A DNA stretch of 64,000 nt. Origin: Thiomicrorhabdus marina. Its GTDB lineage: Bacteria; Pseudomonadota; Gammaproteobacteria; Thiomicrospirales; Thiomicrospiraceae. Location: the NCBI RefSeq assembly GCF_017571465.1, contig NZ_JAGETV010000009.1, positions 23,425 through 87,424 on the forward strand, written 5' to 3'. Positions 1-8,982 of the stretch are shown here, piece after piece. The notes under the pieces were generated by a model, which worked only from the letters and a program-made list of their open reading frames with translations, was not told the DNA's origin and did not search any database. Positions within the stretch are counted from its first letter, which is position 1, and the number at the start of each line of letters is the position of its first letter. A program made the position numbers and the translations under genes.

Positions 1-1914
1 GTAGTGCCAGTAGTGTTTGAAAGCAAAACCATTGGTCTGTTAGCGGTCGAGTTTTCTTACCAACAACTAAATGCAATTATGACGGATCGTTCCGGCATGA
101 GCACCAGCAGTGATACCTTTATTATCGGTGCCGATGGGCTTATGCGTACCGACTCTAGCCTAGACCCTAAACATTCGGTACTTTATTCATTTAATCAAGC
201 TAAACAAGAAGACACTCACCATGCCTTTGAGCAAGCCATTCAACAACAGACTGGCATCCAAACCGGTAGCAGTTTCAAGGGTTCACAGATGCTCAGTGCC
301 TATACTCCGATTGAAATTGAAGATACCCATTGGGCGTTAATTGCGGAAATGTCTCAAGAAGAAGCCTTCGCCAGTTCTAACGCTCTACAACAACTCGGTC
401 TATGGATGATTGTTATCGCCCTAATGCTAATTAGCGCCATTGCCATTGCTTTTGCACGCAGTATCTCGCGCCCGATTCATCAACTGGTTGACAGCATGAA
501 AAACGTGCAAGACAACAGTGACTTCAGTATTCGGCATCATAATAACGGCAAGGATGAAATCGCTGAAGCTGCGCAAGCTTTCAACCATCTACTGCAAAGT
601 CTAGATAGCGCATTTAAAGAAATTCGTCAGGTAATGCACGCTATAAGCGAAGGGAACTTTCAGCTACGCATCCAAAGTGAACTACATGGTGACTTGGAAC
701 AACTAAAACAAGATATTAACGCCTCCGCAGCCAGTGTCGACACCACGATGCAAGCACTATCTAACGTAATGCTTGGTATCGCTGATGGCGATTTCTCAGT
801 GCGCCTTGATGAGCGTGTGCAAGGCGAATTAAAACAGCAGGTCGACCAAGCGATGCAGCAGATGGATATTGCCGTACACACCATTACCGATGCTATGGAA
901 TATGCGGCTAAAGGCGTATTCTCGCATCGCGTGACCGGAAATTTAAAAGGCGATATGGTCAAACTGAAAACCTCGGTCAATCAATCGCTTGAAGAGATTC
1001 AAAGCGCGATTGATGAAATTACCGACTCGGCGCAAGCAATGGCGCGTGGCGATTTAACACAGATGATTAACGGCAACTACGAGGGGGAACTACAAGAACT
1101 ACAACAGGCGTTAAACAGTTCTATTGTTCACCTTTCAGAGATGGTGCAGACCATTCGTCAGGCATCCAATACCGTTTCACATGGCGCCAACGAAATTTCT
1201 TCGGGTAGTCGAGATTTAAATCAACGTACTCAAGAGCAGAGTGAATCACTCGTGCAAACTGCATCGTCAATGGAAGAGATGACCGCTTCGGTACAAAGCA
1301 ACTCGGAAAACGCCAACCGAGCGTCACAGTTAGCAGAAGACGCCAAACTGAAAACCCAGCAAGGTGTTGATGTCATGCAACAGACGATGAACGCCATGCA
1401 GGACATCGAAGCCGCCAGTAAAGAGATCAGTGAGATTATCAGCCTAATTGACAGCGTTGCCTTCCAGACCAACCTACTGGCTCTGAATGCCGCCGTTGAA
1501 GCTGCGCGCGCTGGCGAAGCCGGTCGAGGTTTTGCCGTCGTTGCCGGTGAAGTGCGTAATCTCGCCGGACGCTCAGCAGATGCCGCCAACCAAATAAAAC
1601 AATTGATTAACAATACCGTTGAACATATCGAAAACGGCACTAACTTGGTCAATAACTCCAATACTTCCTTACAAGAAATTAACCAAGCAATTCAGACCGT
1701 CAACGACATCGTTGCGGAAATCAGTATTGCCACCGCCGAACAAGCCGAGGGCATCAGTCAGGTCAACCGCTCCATTAGCGATATGGATTCAACGACTCAG
1801 AACAATGCTCAACTGGTCAAGGTGCTCAGCGATCATGCAGTCGATGTTGACCAACAAGCCTCCGATCTAGAAGAAACCGTCTCCGGCTTTCAAATCCAAC
1901 AGCATTTGAAATAA
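1..1914 (+). CDS. Methyl-accepting chemotaxis protein with stacked HAMP repeats (5' end outside window)
   Basis: The reading frame is open from the first base, so the start lies to the left and the 637 visible codons are the C-terminal part. The first ~125 visible residues are the end of a periplasmic Cache-like sensor. A membrane segment follows near residues 132-152 ([18 protein letters not shown]), then a canonical HAMP beginning SRPIHQL. Residues ~205-390 hold further HAMP-like units (A-x-G-x-F-x-x-R ... G-x-L then L-x-x-x-N/M), at least three or four in series. The signalling hairpin tip is typical ([19 protein letters not shown], then [15 protein letters not shown]). No CheR/CheB-binding pentapeptide is visible at the C-terminus (FQIQQHLK). 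The ligand is unknown. It transmits ligand binding to CheA/CheW. A terminator follows. Confidence 0.95.
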   Translation, partial: VVPVVFESKTIGLLAVEFSYQQLNAIMTDRSGMSTSSDTFIIGADGLMRTDSSLDPKHSVLYSFNQAKQEDTHHAFEQAIQQQTGIQTGSSFKGSQMLSAYTPIEIEDTHWALIAEMSQEEAFASSNALQQLGLWMIVIALMLISAIAIAFARSISRPIHQLVDSMKNVQDNSDFSIRHHNNGKDEIAEAAQAFNHLLQSLDSAFKEIRQVMHAISEGNFQLRIQSELHGDLEQLKQDINASAASVDTTMQALSNVMLGIADGDFSVRLDERVQGELKQQVDQAMQQMDIAVHTITDAMEYAAKGVFSHRVTGNLKGDMVKLKTSVNQSLEEIQSAIDEITDSAQAMARGDLTQMINGNYEGELQELQQALNSSIVHLSEMVQTIRQASNTVSHGANEISSGSRDLNQRTQEQSESLVQTASSMEEMTASVQSNSENANRASQLAEDAKLKTQQGVDVMQQTMNAMQDIEAASKEISEIISLIDSVAFQTNLLALNAAVEAARAGEAGRGFAVVAGEVRNLAGRSADAANQIKQLINNTVEHIENGTNLVNNSNTSLQEINQAIQTVNDIVAEISIATAEQAEGISQVNRSISDMDSTTQNNAQLVKVLSDHAVDVDQQASDLEETVSGFQIQQHLK

Positions 1915-1930
1915 CCCCTTACGATCAAAA

Positions 1931-1960
1931 AAGCCAGCATAAAGCTGGCTTCTTATTTTG
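1931..1960. terminator. Bidirectional rho-independent terminator
   Basis: AAGCCAGC and GCTGGCTT flank a 5-nt loop, with A-rich sequence on the left and a T-rich tract on the right. It lies between the convergent chemoreceptor and cbpA genes and can serve both. Confidence 0.85.
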
Positions 1961-1974
1961 ACGAAAGCGATCAA

Positions 1975-2889
1975 TTAAGTAACTGGTTCGCTTTTTTCGC
2001 GTGGGTTGTATTGCCCCATCTGTTCAGCCATCTGCTCATACAAAGCAATCTGGTCAGGTGTTTCCGCCGGCGGCGTATGAATCTGCACGACCACATACTG
2101 ATTCCCCGGTTCTTTCCCCAAACCTCGGCCTTTAATGCGCATTTTTGAACCAGACTGAGTACCCGCTGCAATCGACATACGTACAGTGCCTTTTAAAGTC
2201 GGAATATCAACTTTCGCACCTAACGCCGCTTCCCAAGGCGTAATCGGCAAATCGACATAGACATCTTTGTCTTCAACACGGAAATCGGTATGTTTTTGCA
2301 AATTGATTTCGATAATAACATCACCGTTTGGACCACCGTTCATGCCTTGGTAACCCTTTTCTTTGACACGAATTTTCTGATCCTGCAAAACACCGGCAGG
2401 AATGCGCACCTTAATCGGCTTAGTATCATACGAATAGCTGTGCGAATCTTTATGCCCAACTTCGACATTAATGGTTCGTTCAGCACCGTTAATCGCTTCT
2501 TCTAGGGTTAGCATTACTTTGACATGCTGATCCTCACCTTTGCGTGGACGCGCTTGGCGATGTCCGCCGCCAAAACCGCCAGCGCCTCCGCCGAAGCCAC
2601 CTTGGCCGAACATATCGCCAAAAATGTCACCAAAGTCTGCACCACCGAAGCCGCCGCCAAAACCACCCGCTCCGGCATTTTGATAATCGGAACCAAACTG
2701 GTCGTACATGCTACGTTTTTCCGCATCACTTAACGTTTCATAAGCTTCGGAAATTTCTTTAAACTTGGCTTCGTCACCAGTCTTTTTATCTGGATGATAT
2801 TTTGCCGCAAGCTTGCGGTAAGCGGTTTTGATCTCCTTATCGCTGGCAGCCCGAGACACACCTAATATTTGATAATAATCTTTGCTCAT
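1975..2889 (-). CDS. cbpA: CbpA-type DnaJ co-chaperone
   Basis: About 304 residues. It has an N-terminal J domain ([21 protein letters not shown], with HPD within KYHPDKK), a long Gly/Phe region ([17 protein letters not shown]...), and the two C-terminal beta-sandwich substrate-binding domains ending near VVVQIHTPP. The CxxCxGxG zinc-finger repeats of true DnaJ are absent, which makes it a class-B CbpA-like protein that stimulates DnaK ATPase. The ATG at 2889 (MSKDYYQ) is chosen over an upstream in-frame TTG because AGGA sits about ten bases before it. No cbpM modulator gene is adjacent. It is convergent with the chemoreceptor gene, and an inverted-repeat element lies upstream. Confidence 0.93.
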   Translation of the reverse strand: MSKDYYQILGVSRAASDKEIKTAYRKLAAKYHPDKKTGDEAKFKEISEAYETLSDAEKRSMYDQFGSDYQNAGAGGFGGGFGGADFGDIFGDMFGQGGFGGGAGGFGGGHRQARPRKGEDQHVKVMLTLEEAINGAERTINVEVGHKDSHSYSYDTKPIKVRIPAGVLQDQKIRVKEKGYQGMNGGPNGDVIIEINLQKHTDFRVEDKDVYVDLPITPWEAALGAKVDIPTLKGTVRMSIAAGTQSGSKMRIKGRGLGKEPGNQYVVVQIHTPPAETPDQIALYEQMAEQMGQYNPREKSEPVT

Positions 2890-3064
2890 GCAATTCAATT
2901 CCTACTAAATTCTTTTTCCTGTGCCGTTTATATAGGCGCGCTCCTTGCTTTTCAAGCTTTATAACCGATAAATCCACGAAACAGCCGATTTACAGGCTTT
3001 TTACGCAACAGGCTGCACGCGTTTCGTCTTGCTAGCGCACCAAATTAGTACCGCTAAGCATTTA

Positions 3065-3134
3065 CTTAGGGAAACACAGAATAAGTACTCATTGACTTCA
3101 GCGAGGAATTTGGACTTGTTCTGCGTTTCCTTAG
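3065..3134. repeat. Inverted-repeat hairpin element, copy 1 of 3
   Basis: Arms of about 20 nt (left CTTAGGGAAACACAGAATAAG, last base excluded here as uncertain; right CTTGTTCTGCGTTTCCTTAG) flank a core reading ATTGACTTCAGCGAG. Related copies lie at 35616-35694 and 63669-63732 in the same orientation. The arms differ between copies but stay largely self-complementary within each. It lies in the 317-bp gap between cbpA and the next gene, where I see nothing else except possible promoters. Confidence 0.85.
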
Positions 3135-3206
3135 TATTACGCAATACAATTGTCATAACTCAAACAAGCAATGATTGCTAAGGTTAAGAGAGCTCCCGAA
3201 TTAAGA

Positions 3207-3395
3207 ATGCAGATGAAGACACCATTTATTTTAATTGTCCACGGCAAACACCGACTCGTGTTTAAAACGGCACATCAAAATCGCGATTACCTGCAACAGA
3301 TGGGAGATACACTGCTACGCCAAAAAGACAGTAATTTTCTCGACTACCAAATCATCACCGCTGATAACGTACGTCAAATCTTGACCAGTGCTTAG
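3207..3395 (+). CDS. Small hypothetical protein
   Basis: About 62 residues if the ATG at 3207 is used. An ATG at 3213 and an upstream ATG at 3171 are alternatives, and none has a strong ribosome-binding site. I do not recognise the family. The protein begins MQMKTPFILIVHGKHRLVF and has a mixed hydrophobic N-terminal strand followed by a charged helical region (NRDYLQQMGDTLLRQKD). There is no signal peptide, membrane segment or cysteine. A bidirectional terminator directly after the stop codon, and a separate reading direction from both neighbours, argue that it is a real monocistronic gene rather than chance. Confidence 0.55.
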   Translation: MQMKTPFILIVHGKHRLVFKTAHQNRDYLQQMGDTLLRQKDSNFLDYQIITADNVRQILTSA

Positions 3396-3420
3396 GACAA
3401 CACGAATAGCAGGCATAAAA

Positions 3421-3450
3421 AAACCCGCAAGACAAAACTAGCGGGTTTTT
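3421..3450. terminator. Bidirectional rho-independent terminator
   Basis: AAACCCGC and GCGGGTTTTT flank a 12-nt loop, with an A-run before and a T-run after. It separates the small plus-strand gene from the convergent TonB receptor gene. Confidence 0.85.
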
Positions 3451-3473
3451 ATGAATGAATAAATAGCTAGCCG

Positions 3474-5633
3474 TTAAAAATCGACACGCATATTCAATTT
3501 GATATTACGCCCTTGCGCCAAAATGTAACCCTTATAAGTATCTAGGAAATCAACATAAGCGCGATCAAACAGGTTCTCCACAGCAAAATTCAGATACACT
3601 TTTTCTCTACCTTGAGTGGCAATTTGCGCACTATAACGCAAATTCCATAGCGCATAACCTTTGGTTGAGGCCGTACCGATAGGCATACTGTCAAACTGCG
3701 AGAAAGGCTCATATTGGCCGGCTGCATCCTTGCCTGCAACTAGCTTAGTTTCCAAAGCCAACTTCTGCTTACGTAATGCTTGCCAGTCAGGTGCGAAATA
3801 GCTATTTTTCAATAACAGGTTATTGGCAGGAATCAAAGGCAGATCACGCGATTGGTTCTGATCTCGGCCTTGAATAATTTCCATTGCCATACCCGTGGCA
3901 AACTGCTGATTCCAGCGGTGGTCAATATTAAACTCGAACCCGCGAATCACGGCATCGGTCTGCTGTGCTTTCATCACCTGTAGCGTCGCACCGCTCTCTT
4001 CGGACGTCGTAGTTACATAGCTACCGTCTGGGTTAACTTCATTTTCCAGATAGATATAGTTATCAACCATATTTTGATAAACCGTTGCTACCATCTGCGT
4101 TTGACCGTTATCCCAACGTAATGACAGGTCTGTATTCAAAGCGGTTTCAGCTTCTAAATCCGGGTTACCGATTTGATAGGCTTGCACGCCGCCATGCTCA
4201 CCGCCGGCATAGAGTTCAAAAATGCTCGGCGCACGAAAGCCACGTGCAATATTCCCTGCCAAACTCCAATCGTCATTCAAACGATAAGTTGCCCCAAGAG
4301 ATCCTGACCAAACAGCAAAATCACGTTCGTTATTGCTTTCATCGAAAATCCCTTCGTCAATGAAGTGTTCGTTACTGTCATTTGCCGGCGCATAAACATC
4401 ATGCCAATCGTAACGCGCTCCAAACTGCACCAGCCAACGGTCGTAATCCGCTTCTTCAAATAGATACACTGCTTTTTTATCGACATCGGCACTTGGCGTT
4501 AAGTGACCACTTAATAAACGCTGTTCTTTTTGCGAAACCTCAATACCGATTTCCCCTTCAAAATCGCCGATTTTTGGGTGTTCAGCAGCTAGCTTCCAAT
4601 CATGACGCTCAACTTGTAGATCCAGATAATGCTCAGTGCCCTTATCCTCCTCCATGTTTTCATATGGCAAATCATGCGAAGCTTCGCGAGTATTTTTAGT
4701 AAAACTCCACGACGGTTTAATAACCCAATCGCCTTGGAAAACTTCCGCCGCTAATTGCGTTTCCTGATTTTCTAACATCTGCCCAGCCGCAACCGCTTCA
4801 AAAGAATCGCCGCCTTCGTAATGAATCCCTAGATAGTTCTGCTTGGCGTGCCAAACACTATGACGGAGCGTCACTTGCCCCCAATCTTCTTGATAACCTA
4901 AGCCGATATTAGCCGCACGATTCTGAAAGTTCGTATAAGGCACTTCACCGACAAACAGCGGACGACTGTCCGCAGGCGCTCCCGGAACCGGATTGTTCGC
5001 CGTATCGGCATTCGGCACTTGATAGTTATCACCCTTACGAATCGACGCTCCGACTGTTATTGCAAACTTATCGGAACCGGCGCCCATTTTCACGCCTTGG
5101 TGAATTTCGCTGTTATTGCTGTTGTATTCAATGGTCGCCGAACCTCTAGCTTCTTGGCCGAAAGGCATCTCCGGCGCTAATACATTCACCACACCGCCAA
5201 GCGCTTCCGAACCGTACAACACACTTTGCGGGCCTCTAACCACTTCGATTCGCTCTGCCAGATATGGATCAACATTCGGTAAGTGACGCGTTCCGTAAGC
5301 TTGATAATCAGTACTGGCACCATTCGATAAGACCTTGACGCGCTCGCCGGTCATACCGCGAATCACCGGTTTACCGGACTGTGCGCCAGCCGATAAATTA
5401 TTCACACCCGGCGTGTTTGCTAACATTTCGCCTAAGGAACCACTTTCCAGCTCGGCTTTCTCATCGCCATTCAAACTATCAATTTGTGACGGCACCACAA
5501 AGGCTTCGTGTTCGTGAATCGGCGAAGCCGAAATCGTAATATTTTTAAGAGTCGTCGCATCTTCTGCATAGACAGCAGGAACGAATGAACCGCTTGCAAT
5601 CGCCAATGCCAGCGTTAATTTATTTAATCGCAT
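3474..5633 (-). CDS. TonB-dependent outer-membrane receptor, ZnuD-like
   Basis: 719 residues with a signal peptide (cleavage near AVYA-EDA). The N-terminal TonB-box region is TLKNITISASP. It is followed by a plug domain (GKPVIRGMTGERVKVLSNG, then ERIEVVRGPQSVLYGSEALGGVVNVL) and a 22-strand-type barrel ending in a C-terminal Phe (KLNMRVDF). The plug wording and the His/Glu-rich stretch at the mature N-terminus (SPIHEHEAF) resemble ZnuD-type zinc/heme receptors, but the substrate cannot be proved from sequence. It is the last gene of a tight minus-strand run starting at fetA, which fits a metal. It is not under the palindrome seen at the 50-63 kb receptors. Confidence 0.9.
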   Translation of the reverse strand: MRLNKLTLALAIASGSFVPAVYAEDATTLKNITISASPIHEHEAFVVPSQIDSLNGDEKAELESGSLGEMLANTPGVNNLSAGAQSGKPVIRGMTGERVKVLSNGASTDYQAYGTRHLPNVDPYLAERIEVVRGPQSVLYGSEALGGVVNVLAPEMPFGQEARGSATIEYNSNNSEIHQGVKMGAGSDKFAITVGASIRKGDNYQVPNADTANNPVPGAPADSRPLFVGEVPYTNFQNRAANIGLGYQEDWGQVTLRHSVWHAKQNYLGIHYEGGDSFEAVAAGQMLENQETQLAAEVFQGDWVIKPSWSFTKNTREASHDLPYENMEEDKGTEHYLDLQVERHDWKLAAEHPKIGDFEGEIGIEVSQKEQRLLSGHLTPSADVDKKAVYLFEEADYDRWLVQFGARYDWHDVYAPANDSNEHFIDEGIFDESNNERDFAVWSGSLGATYRLNDDWSLAGNIARGFRAPSIFELYAGGEHGGVQAYQIGNPDLEAETALNTDLSLRWDNGQTQMVATVYQNMVDNYIYLENEVNPDGSYVTTTSEESGATLQVMKAQQTDAVIRGFEFNIDHRWNQQFATGMAMEIIQGRDQNQSRDLPLIPANNLLLKNSYFAPDWQALRKQKLALETKLVAGKDAAGQYEPFSQFDSMPIGTASTKGYALWNLRYSAQIATQGREKVYLNFAVENLFDRAYVDFLDTYKGYILAQGRNIKLNMRVDF

Positions 5634-5719
5634 TATTTCTGTTTCCCAAAAAATAAACCTTTCACAAACCCTAGGGCTTACGAAACAGTCAAAAAATGTT
5701 AAATCTGGTTAATTAATTT

Positions 5720-6082
5720 TCAGACAGAAAAGAATGGCGGCGCACGACTTTGAAAAGCAGAATAGAATGCAGGCGGAGGAGTGAAACGATATACCGGCAG
5801 TTGATAAATCGGCGGTTGAAATTTAGGCAGTTGAACAACAAACGGTGATGCATCAATGCGCGGGTCAGCGGCTTTCTCAACCGCATCACACAACTGAGTA
5901 TGCTCATGAAAAGGGTGTACGCTTGAGTGCAAAACCGAAATGGTCTGCGCCACCAAAAACAGCGTCAATACAGCAAGCCAAGACACATAATTTAAACGCA
6001 AATTACCGACTCGGCGCTGCTGTAGCCAGTGCGCTAAGCTCAACAAATTCTGATTGTCGGCGATATGTGTCGGCTGTTTCAT
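5720..6082 (-). CDS. Small membrane protein with His-rich periplasmic segment
   Basis: 120 residues. One hydrophobic segment (residues ~34-50, WLAVLTLFLVAQTISVLH) is followed by HSSVHPFHEHTQLCDAVEKA, which has four His, a Glu and a Cys close together and could bind a metal. The C-terminal third is Pro- and aromatic-rich (PPIYQLPVYRFTPPPAF). In layout it resembles the small DUF2946-like proteins found beside metal TonB receptors, but I cannot assign it firmly. It sits 12 bp after the TlpA-fusion gene and 86 bp before the ZnuD-like receptor gene, so it is probably co-transcribed with both. The ribosome-binding site is weak. Confidence 0.7.
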   Translation of the reverse strand: MKQPTHIADNQNLLSLAHWLQQRRVGNLRLNYVSWLAVLTLFLVAQTISVLHSSVHPFHEHTQLCDAVEKAADPRIDASPFVVQLPKFQPPIYQLPVYRFTPPPAFYSAFQSRAPPFFSV

Positions 6083-6094
6083 AAATTCAAATTA

Positions 6095-7378
6095 TCATTT
6101 GTGTTCAGTTATTTTATACAAGTCGTCAAATAGCTCAGCAATTTTTTCACGATGGTGTGCTTCCATCCAATCAGTACCGCCAAATAAGGCGTAGCGAATC
6201 TGGCCTTGAGCGTCGATTAAATAACTGCTTGGATAGGCGAAAACCTGCCAATCCTTAACCGCTTGCCCTTGCGGGTCAAGTAGTATCGGGAAATTCAAAG
6301 TGAAGGTCTTCTCAAATTCGGCAATCGCTTCTTTCGACTCCCCCAAATTAACCGCCAGTATTTCAAACAGCTTGCCATCCAAACTCTGTTTCAACATCGC
6401 CATCGACGGCATTTCATGCACGCACGGCGGACACCAGCTGGCCCAAAAATTAACCAACACCACTTTACCCTGCATAGCCTGTAAATTAACCGAGTGGCCT
6501 TCGGTATCGAATAATTGCAACGGCAGTTTCTGCTTGCCTTGATAAGGTTTTAACTGCAACGAACGGGTCTGTTGCGATTGCGCTGTGTCGCTCGAATGAC
6601 TGAGTCGTCTTGACTGCTGCAGATATGGCACTTGCCAACGCATCGCTTCAATTAAATAGTCGGCAAACTGTTTGGAGATTTGCTTCTCGACCGGCATCGC
6701 ATCAGGGCGAAAATAAAAACGGTCGCGAACTTCCGGAATCAGCTGCACAAAGACATCACTGCCTTGTTTCTCTAGCGCGCTTTGCAATTCCGGCAAACGC
6801 CAACGGAGCGAAGTCAATTCCCCTTGCACAATGGAAATCGGCAGATTGGCATTTTCCACCTGCGGCCAAAATTCAGCTTTTTTACCCGGTTCAGGCGTAT
6901 TCAAATAAAGGTTGGGGTTAAGTAGCAACATTCCCATAAAACGGATTGGCTGCTCTAATTGCATCTTTTCGGCCGCTTTTAATGCCAAAATCCCGGCTTT
7001 ATTCGGCGCAATCAACCAAATAGGTAAATCGACATGAGCCATGTCAGCGATTAGCGTCGTAATCCACTGTACCGAGATCTGTTCAAAAGCACTGACTGTC
7101 GGCGCAAGAAACAGCGCCTCATAAGGGTTGAGTAGCGTCACTTCGATGCCCCTTTCGGCAAACTGTTGTGCTAGCTCTCGCTCCTCTGCTAATAACCCAT
7201 TTTCCGAAGGAAGCCATAACACTTGTGCATACGCTTTTCCTTCCGGCACGGCGGTGTAGACAGGAATTTCCATTTCACCGACTTCAAGCACCGATTCCTG
7301 CCATTGCACAGCCTGAGCCTGGGTAGTCGTAAGCAGGAAAATAAAGCCTAAAAACACTCTAGAGAATAATCGTTGCAT
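6095..7378 (-). CDS. Fusion of an alpha/beta-hydrolase-like domain and a TlpA/ResA thioredoxin domain
   Basis: 427 residues with a signal peptide (to about residue 23). Residues ~25-250 resemble an alpha/beta hydrolase fold of the DUF3530 kind. Where a GxSxG nucleophile elbow would be expected the sequence reads APNKAG, so hydrolase activity is doubtful. Residues ~280-427 are a TlpA/ResA-type periplasmic thioredoxin with WASWCPPC (Cys316, Cys319) and a cis-Pro segment AYPSSY. It probably acts as a periplasmic thiol-disulfide protein, perhaps delivering reductant to a metal or heme partner. The start codon abuts the fetB stop codon with no gap, which indicates translational coupling within the fet operon. 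Confidence 0.85.
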   Translation of the reverse strand: MQRLFSRVFLGFIFLLTTTQAQAVQWQESVLEVGEMEIPVYTAVPEGKAYAQVLWLPSENGLLAEERELAQQFAERGIEVTLLNPYEALFLAPTVSAFEQISVQWITTLIADMAHVDLPIWLIAPNKAGILALKAAEKMQLEQPIRFMGMLLLNPNLYLNTPEPGKKAEFWPQVENANLPISIVQGELTSLRWRLPELQSALEKQGSDVFVQLIPEVRDRFYFRPDAMPVEKQISKQFADYLIEAMRWQVPYLQQSRRLSHSSDTAQSQQTRSLQLKPYQGKQKLPLQLFDTEGHSVNLQAMQGKVVLVNFWASWCPPCVHEMPSMAMLKQSLDGKLFEILAVNLGESKEAIAEFEKTFTLNFPILLDPQGQAVKDWQVFAYPSSYLIDAQGQIRYALFGGTDWMEAHHREKIAELFDDLYKITEHK

Positions 7379-8188
7379 CTATTTTTTCGCCTTAACCAAG
7401 ACATCAAGGTGTAGTCGTTGACGCTCATCAAACAATTTTCGTGAAGCGAGCTCCACGGCAATCAGAGTACCGGCTGCTGTCGAAGTCGCTATCAATAACA
7501 TAATCATAATCTGGTATTTAACCGCTTCCAGAGGGTCAGCACCGGCTAAAATTTGCCCCGTCATCATCCCTGGTAAGGAAATAATTCCCGCTGCCACCAG
7601 CATATTAATCACCGGAATCATTGCCGCATGCAGACTTTGTTGTTTAATGAATTTCATCGACTCTTTAGCCGTATAACCCAGTGCCAACTGCGCTTCAATT
7701 TTACTTTTCAACTGGCGAGCATTACGTGTCAGATTATCCAAACCGACACCAATCGCGGTCATACTATTGCCAAGCAACATACCCAAAAGCGGAATTGCAT
7801 ACTGTGGTTGATACCAAGGTTCCGGTTTAACCACAAGAGTCAAAACTAACACCAACAGAACCAAGGCAGTCATGGAAAGTGATAGCAGACCAATTAAGAC
7901 ACTACGGTATTTTTGGAAACGATACTGTTGTCGTTTAGCGATTTCATAACCGGCAGCCAACAGCATAATCAAGCCAACCAACGTCACCCAAATTGCGCTA
8001 TCAGCATTAAAAACCCAGCTCAGCCAGATTCCCATAAATGACAATTGCACGACAGTACGGATATTCGCCCAGTAATATTGACGCACGTGACTGAAACCCT
8101 GCAACCACAAAACGGCACCCATTAAAATTACCAAAACCGACAGCATCGCCAAGTCCCAGTAACTAATTAAAATCATTTCCGTCTGCAT
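7379..8188 (-). CDS. fetB: Iron-export ABC transporter permease FetB
   Basis: 269 residues, the usual length of the UPF0014/YbbM family, with six to seven hydrophobic segments. Family-typical stretches are visible: PLLGMLLGNSMTAIGVGLDN and MIPVINMLVAAGIISLPGMM. With FetA it exports excess cytoplasmic iron and gives peroxide resistance in E. coli (known for the family). The start at 8188 has GGAGAG six bases upstream. It follows fetA by two bases and abuts the TlpA-fusion gene. Confidence 0.95.
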   Translation of the reverse strand: MQTEMILISYWDLAMLSVLVILMGAVLWLQGFSHVRQYYWANIRTVVQLSFMGIWLSWVFNADSAIWVTLVGLIMLLAAGYEIAKRQQYRFQKYRSVLIGLLSLSMTALVLLVLVLTLVVKPEPWYQPQYAIPLLGMLLGNSMTAIGVGLDNLTRNARQLKSKIEAQLALGYTAKESMKFIKQQSLHAAMIPVINMLVAAGIISLPGMMTGQILAGADPLEAVKYQIMIMLLIATSTAAGTLIAVELASRKLFDERQRLHLDVLVKAKK

Positions 8189-8190
8189 GC

Positions 8191-8799
8191 CTAGCTCTCC
8201 GTCGCGTAGAGTTCTTCAATCGAGCAGCAGTACGTCGGACATGCAAGGCGCTCGCGTTGCGCTTGATCATGACTGATCCAGATTGCTGCAGCTTGGTTTT
8301 GTTGCAGATAATCTTGCAAAAGCGCTTCAACTTTTAAGGTACTTGTCGGGTCAAGATTGGCACTAGTTTCATCCAGTAACAAAACTTTTGGCTGAAATTG
8401 TAACCCTCGTAATAATGCCAAACGCTGTTTCTCACCACTAGAAAGTTGATCAACATGTTGCTGCAAAATACTATGCTGTAATCCGACCTTTGCTAAATCG
8501 TTCTCGGTTGGCACTTGTTCAAAATGTTCTGCAACCGTATCCAGCCACCACGCTGTTTCCGCCGGGAAATACATCACTTGCCGCCGCCATTGCGGCGCAC
8601 TGATGCTGTACATATCCTGCTGCTGTAAAGAGACCGAACCTTGATGCTCAATCAAATCCGCAACCGCTTTTAACAAACGCGATTTACCGCTCCCGGAAGG
8701 CCCATACAAAAGCCAAAGCTGCTCGGCCTCTATCTGCCAAGAAACCGGTTTAGACATGCCTTTAGCCTGTAGATTCGTTATCTGTAATAAAGCAGACAT
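8191..8799 (-). CDS. fetA: Iron-export ABC transporter ATPase FetA
   Basis: About 202 residues with a complete ATPase set: Walker A GPSGSGKS, signature LSSGEKQRLALLRGL, Walker B VLLLDETSANLD and the switch His in WISHDQ. It is short, as YbbL/FetA proteins are. The ATG at 8799 (MSALLQ) is preferred over a TTG two codons earlier because AGGA stands seven bases upstream of it. It is the first gene of a run of five closely spaced minus-strand genes ending in a TonB receptor, so it probably marks the operon promoter side. Confidence 0.93.
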   Translation of the reverse strand: MSALLQITNLQAKGMSKPVSWQIEAEQLWLLYGPSGSGKSRLLKAVADLIEHQGSVSLQQQDMYSISAPQWRRQVMYFPAETAWWLDTVAEHFEQVPTENDLAKVGLQHSILQQHVDQLSSGEKQRLALLRGLQFQPKVLLLDETSANLDPTSTLKVEALLQDYLQQNQAAAIWISHDQAQRERLACPTYCCSIEELYATES

Positions 8800-8805
8800 C
8801 TGCAA

Positions 8806-8982
8806 TTCCTGTTTATGTAATGGGCTTAGAACAAACTGAAGTTTTGCTAATCAAGGCATTTGAAGCCGCAGTTAAAATCCAAAAGCTTTTGAGGTTTTGA
8901 CAATCGCGGCACTCAGAGCGACGTTTAGTTTCATCTAAACGAGCGATTGAGTAACAAAGAGTGTCGAAATCATCAAAAACTT
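8806..8982. other. uvrD-fetA intergenic segment with hairpin
   Basis: 177 bp between two minus-strand genes. It contains CGTTTAG and CTAAACG around a 6-nt loop (about 8930-8949), with flanking partial complementarity (ACTCAGAGCG... and ...CGAGCGATTGAGT). No U-run follows, so it is not a standard terminator. A short open frame crosses it but has no gene-like signals. It may be an intergenic repeat, although no second copy is in this window. Confidence 0.4.
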
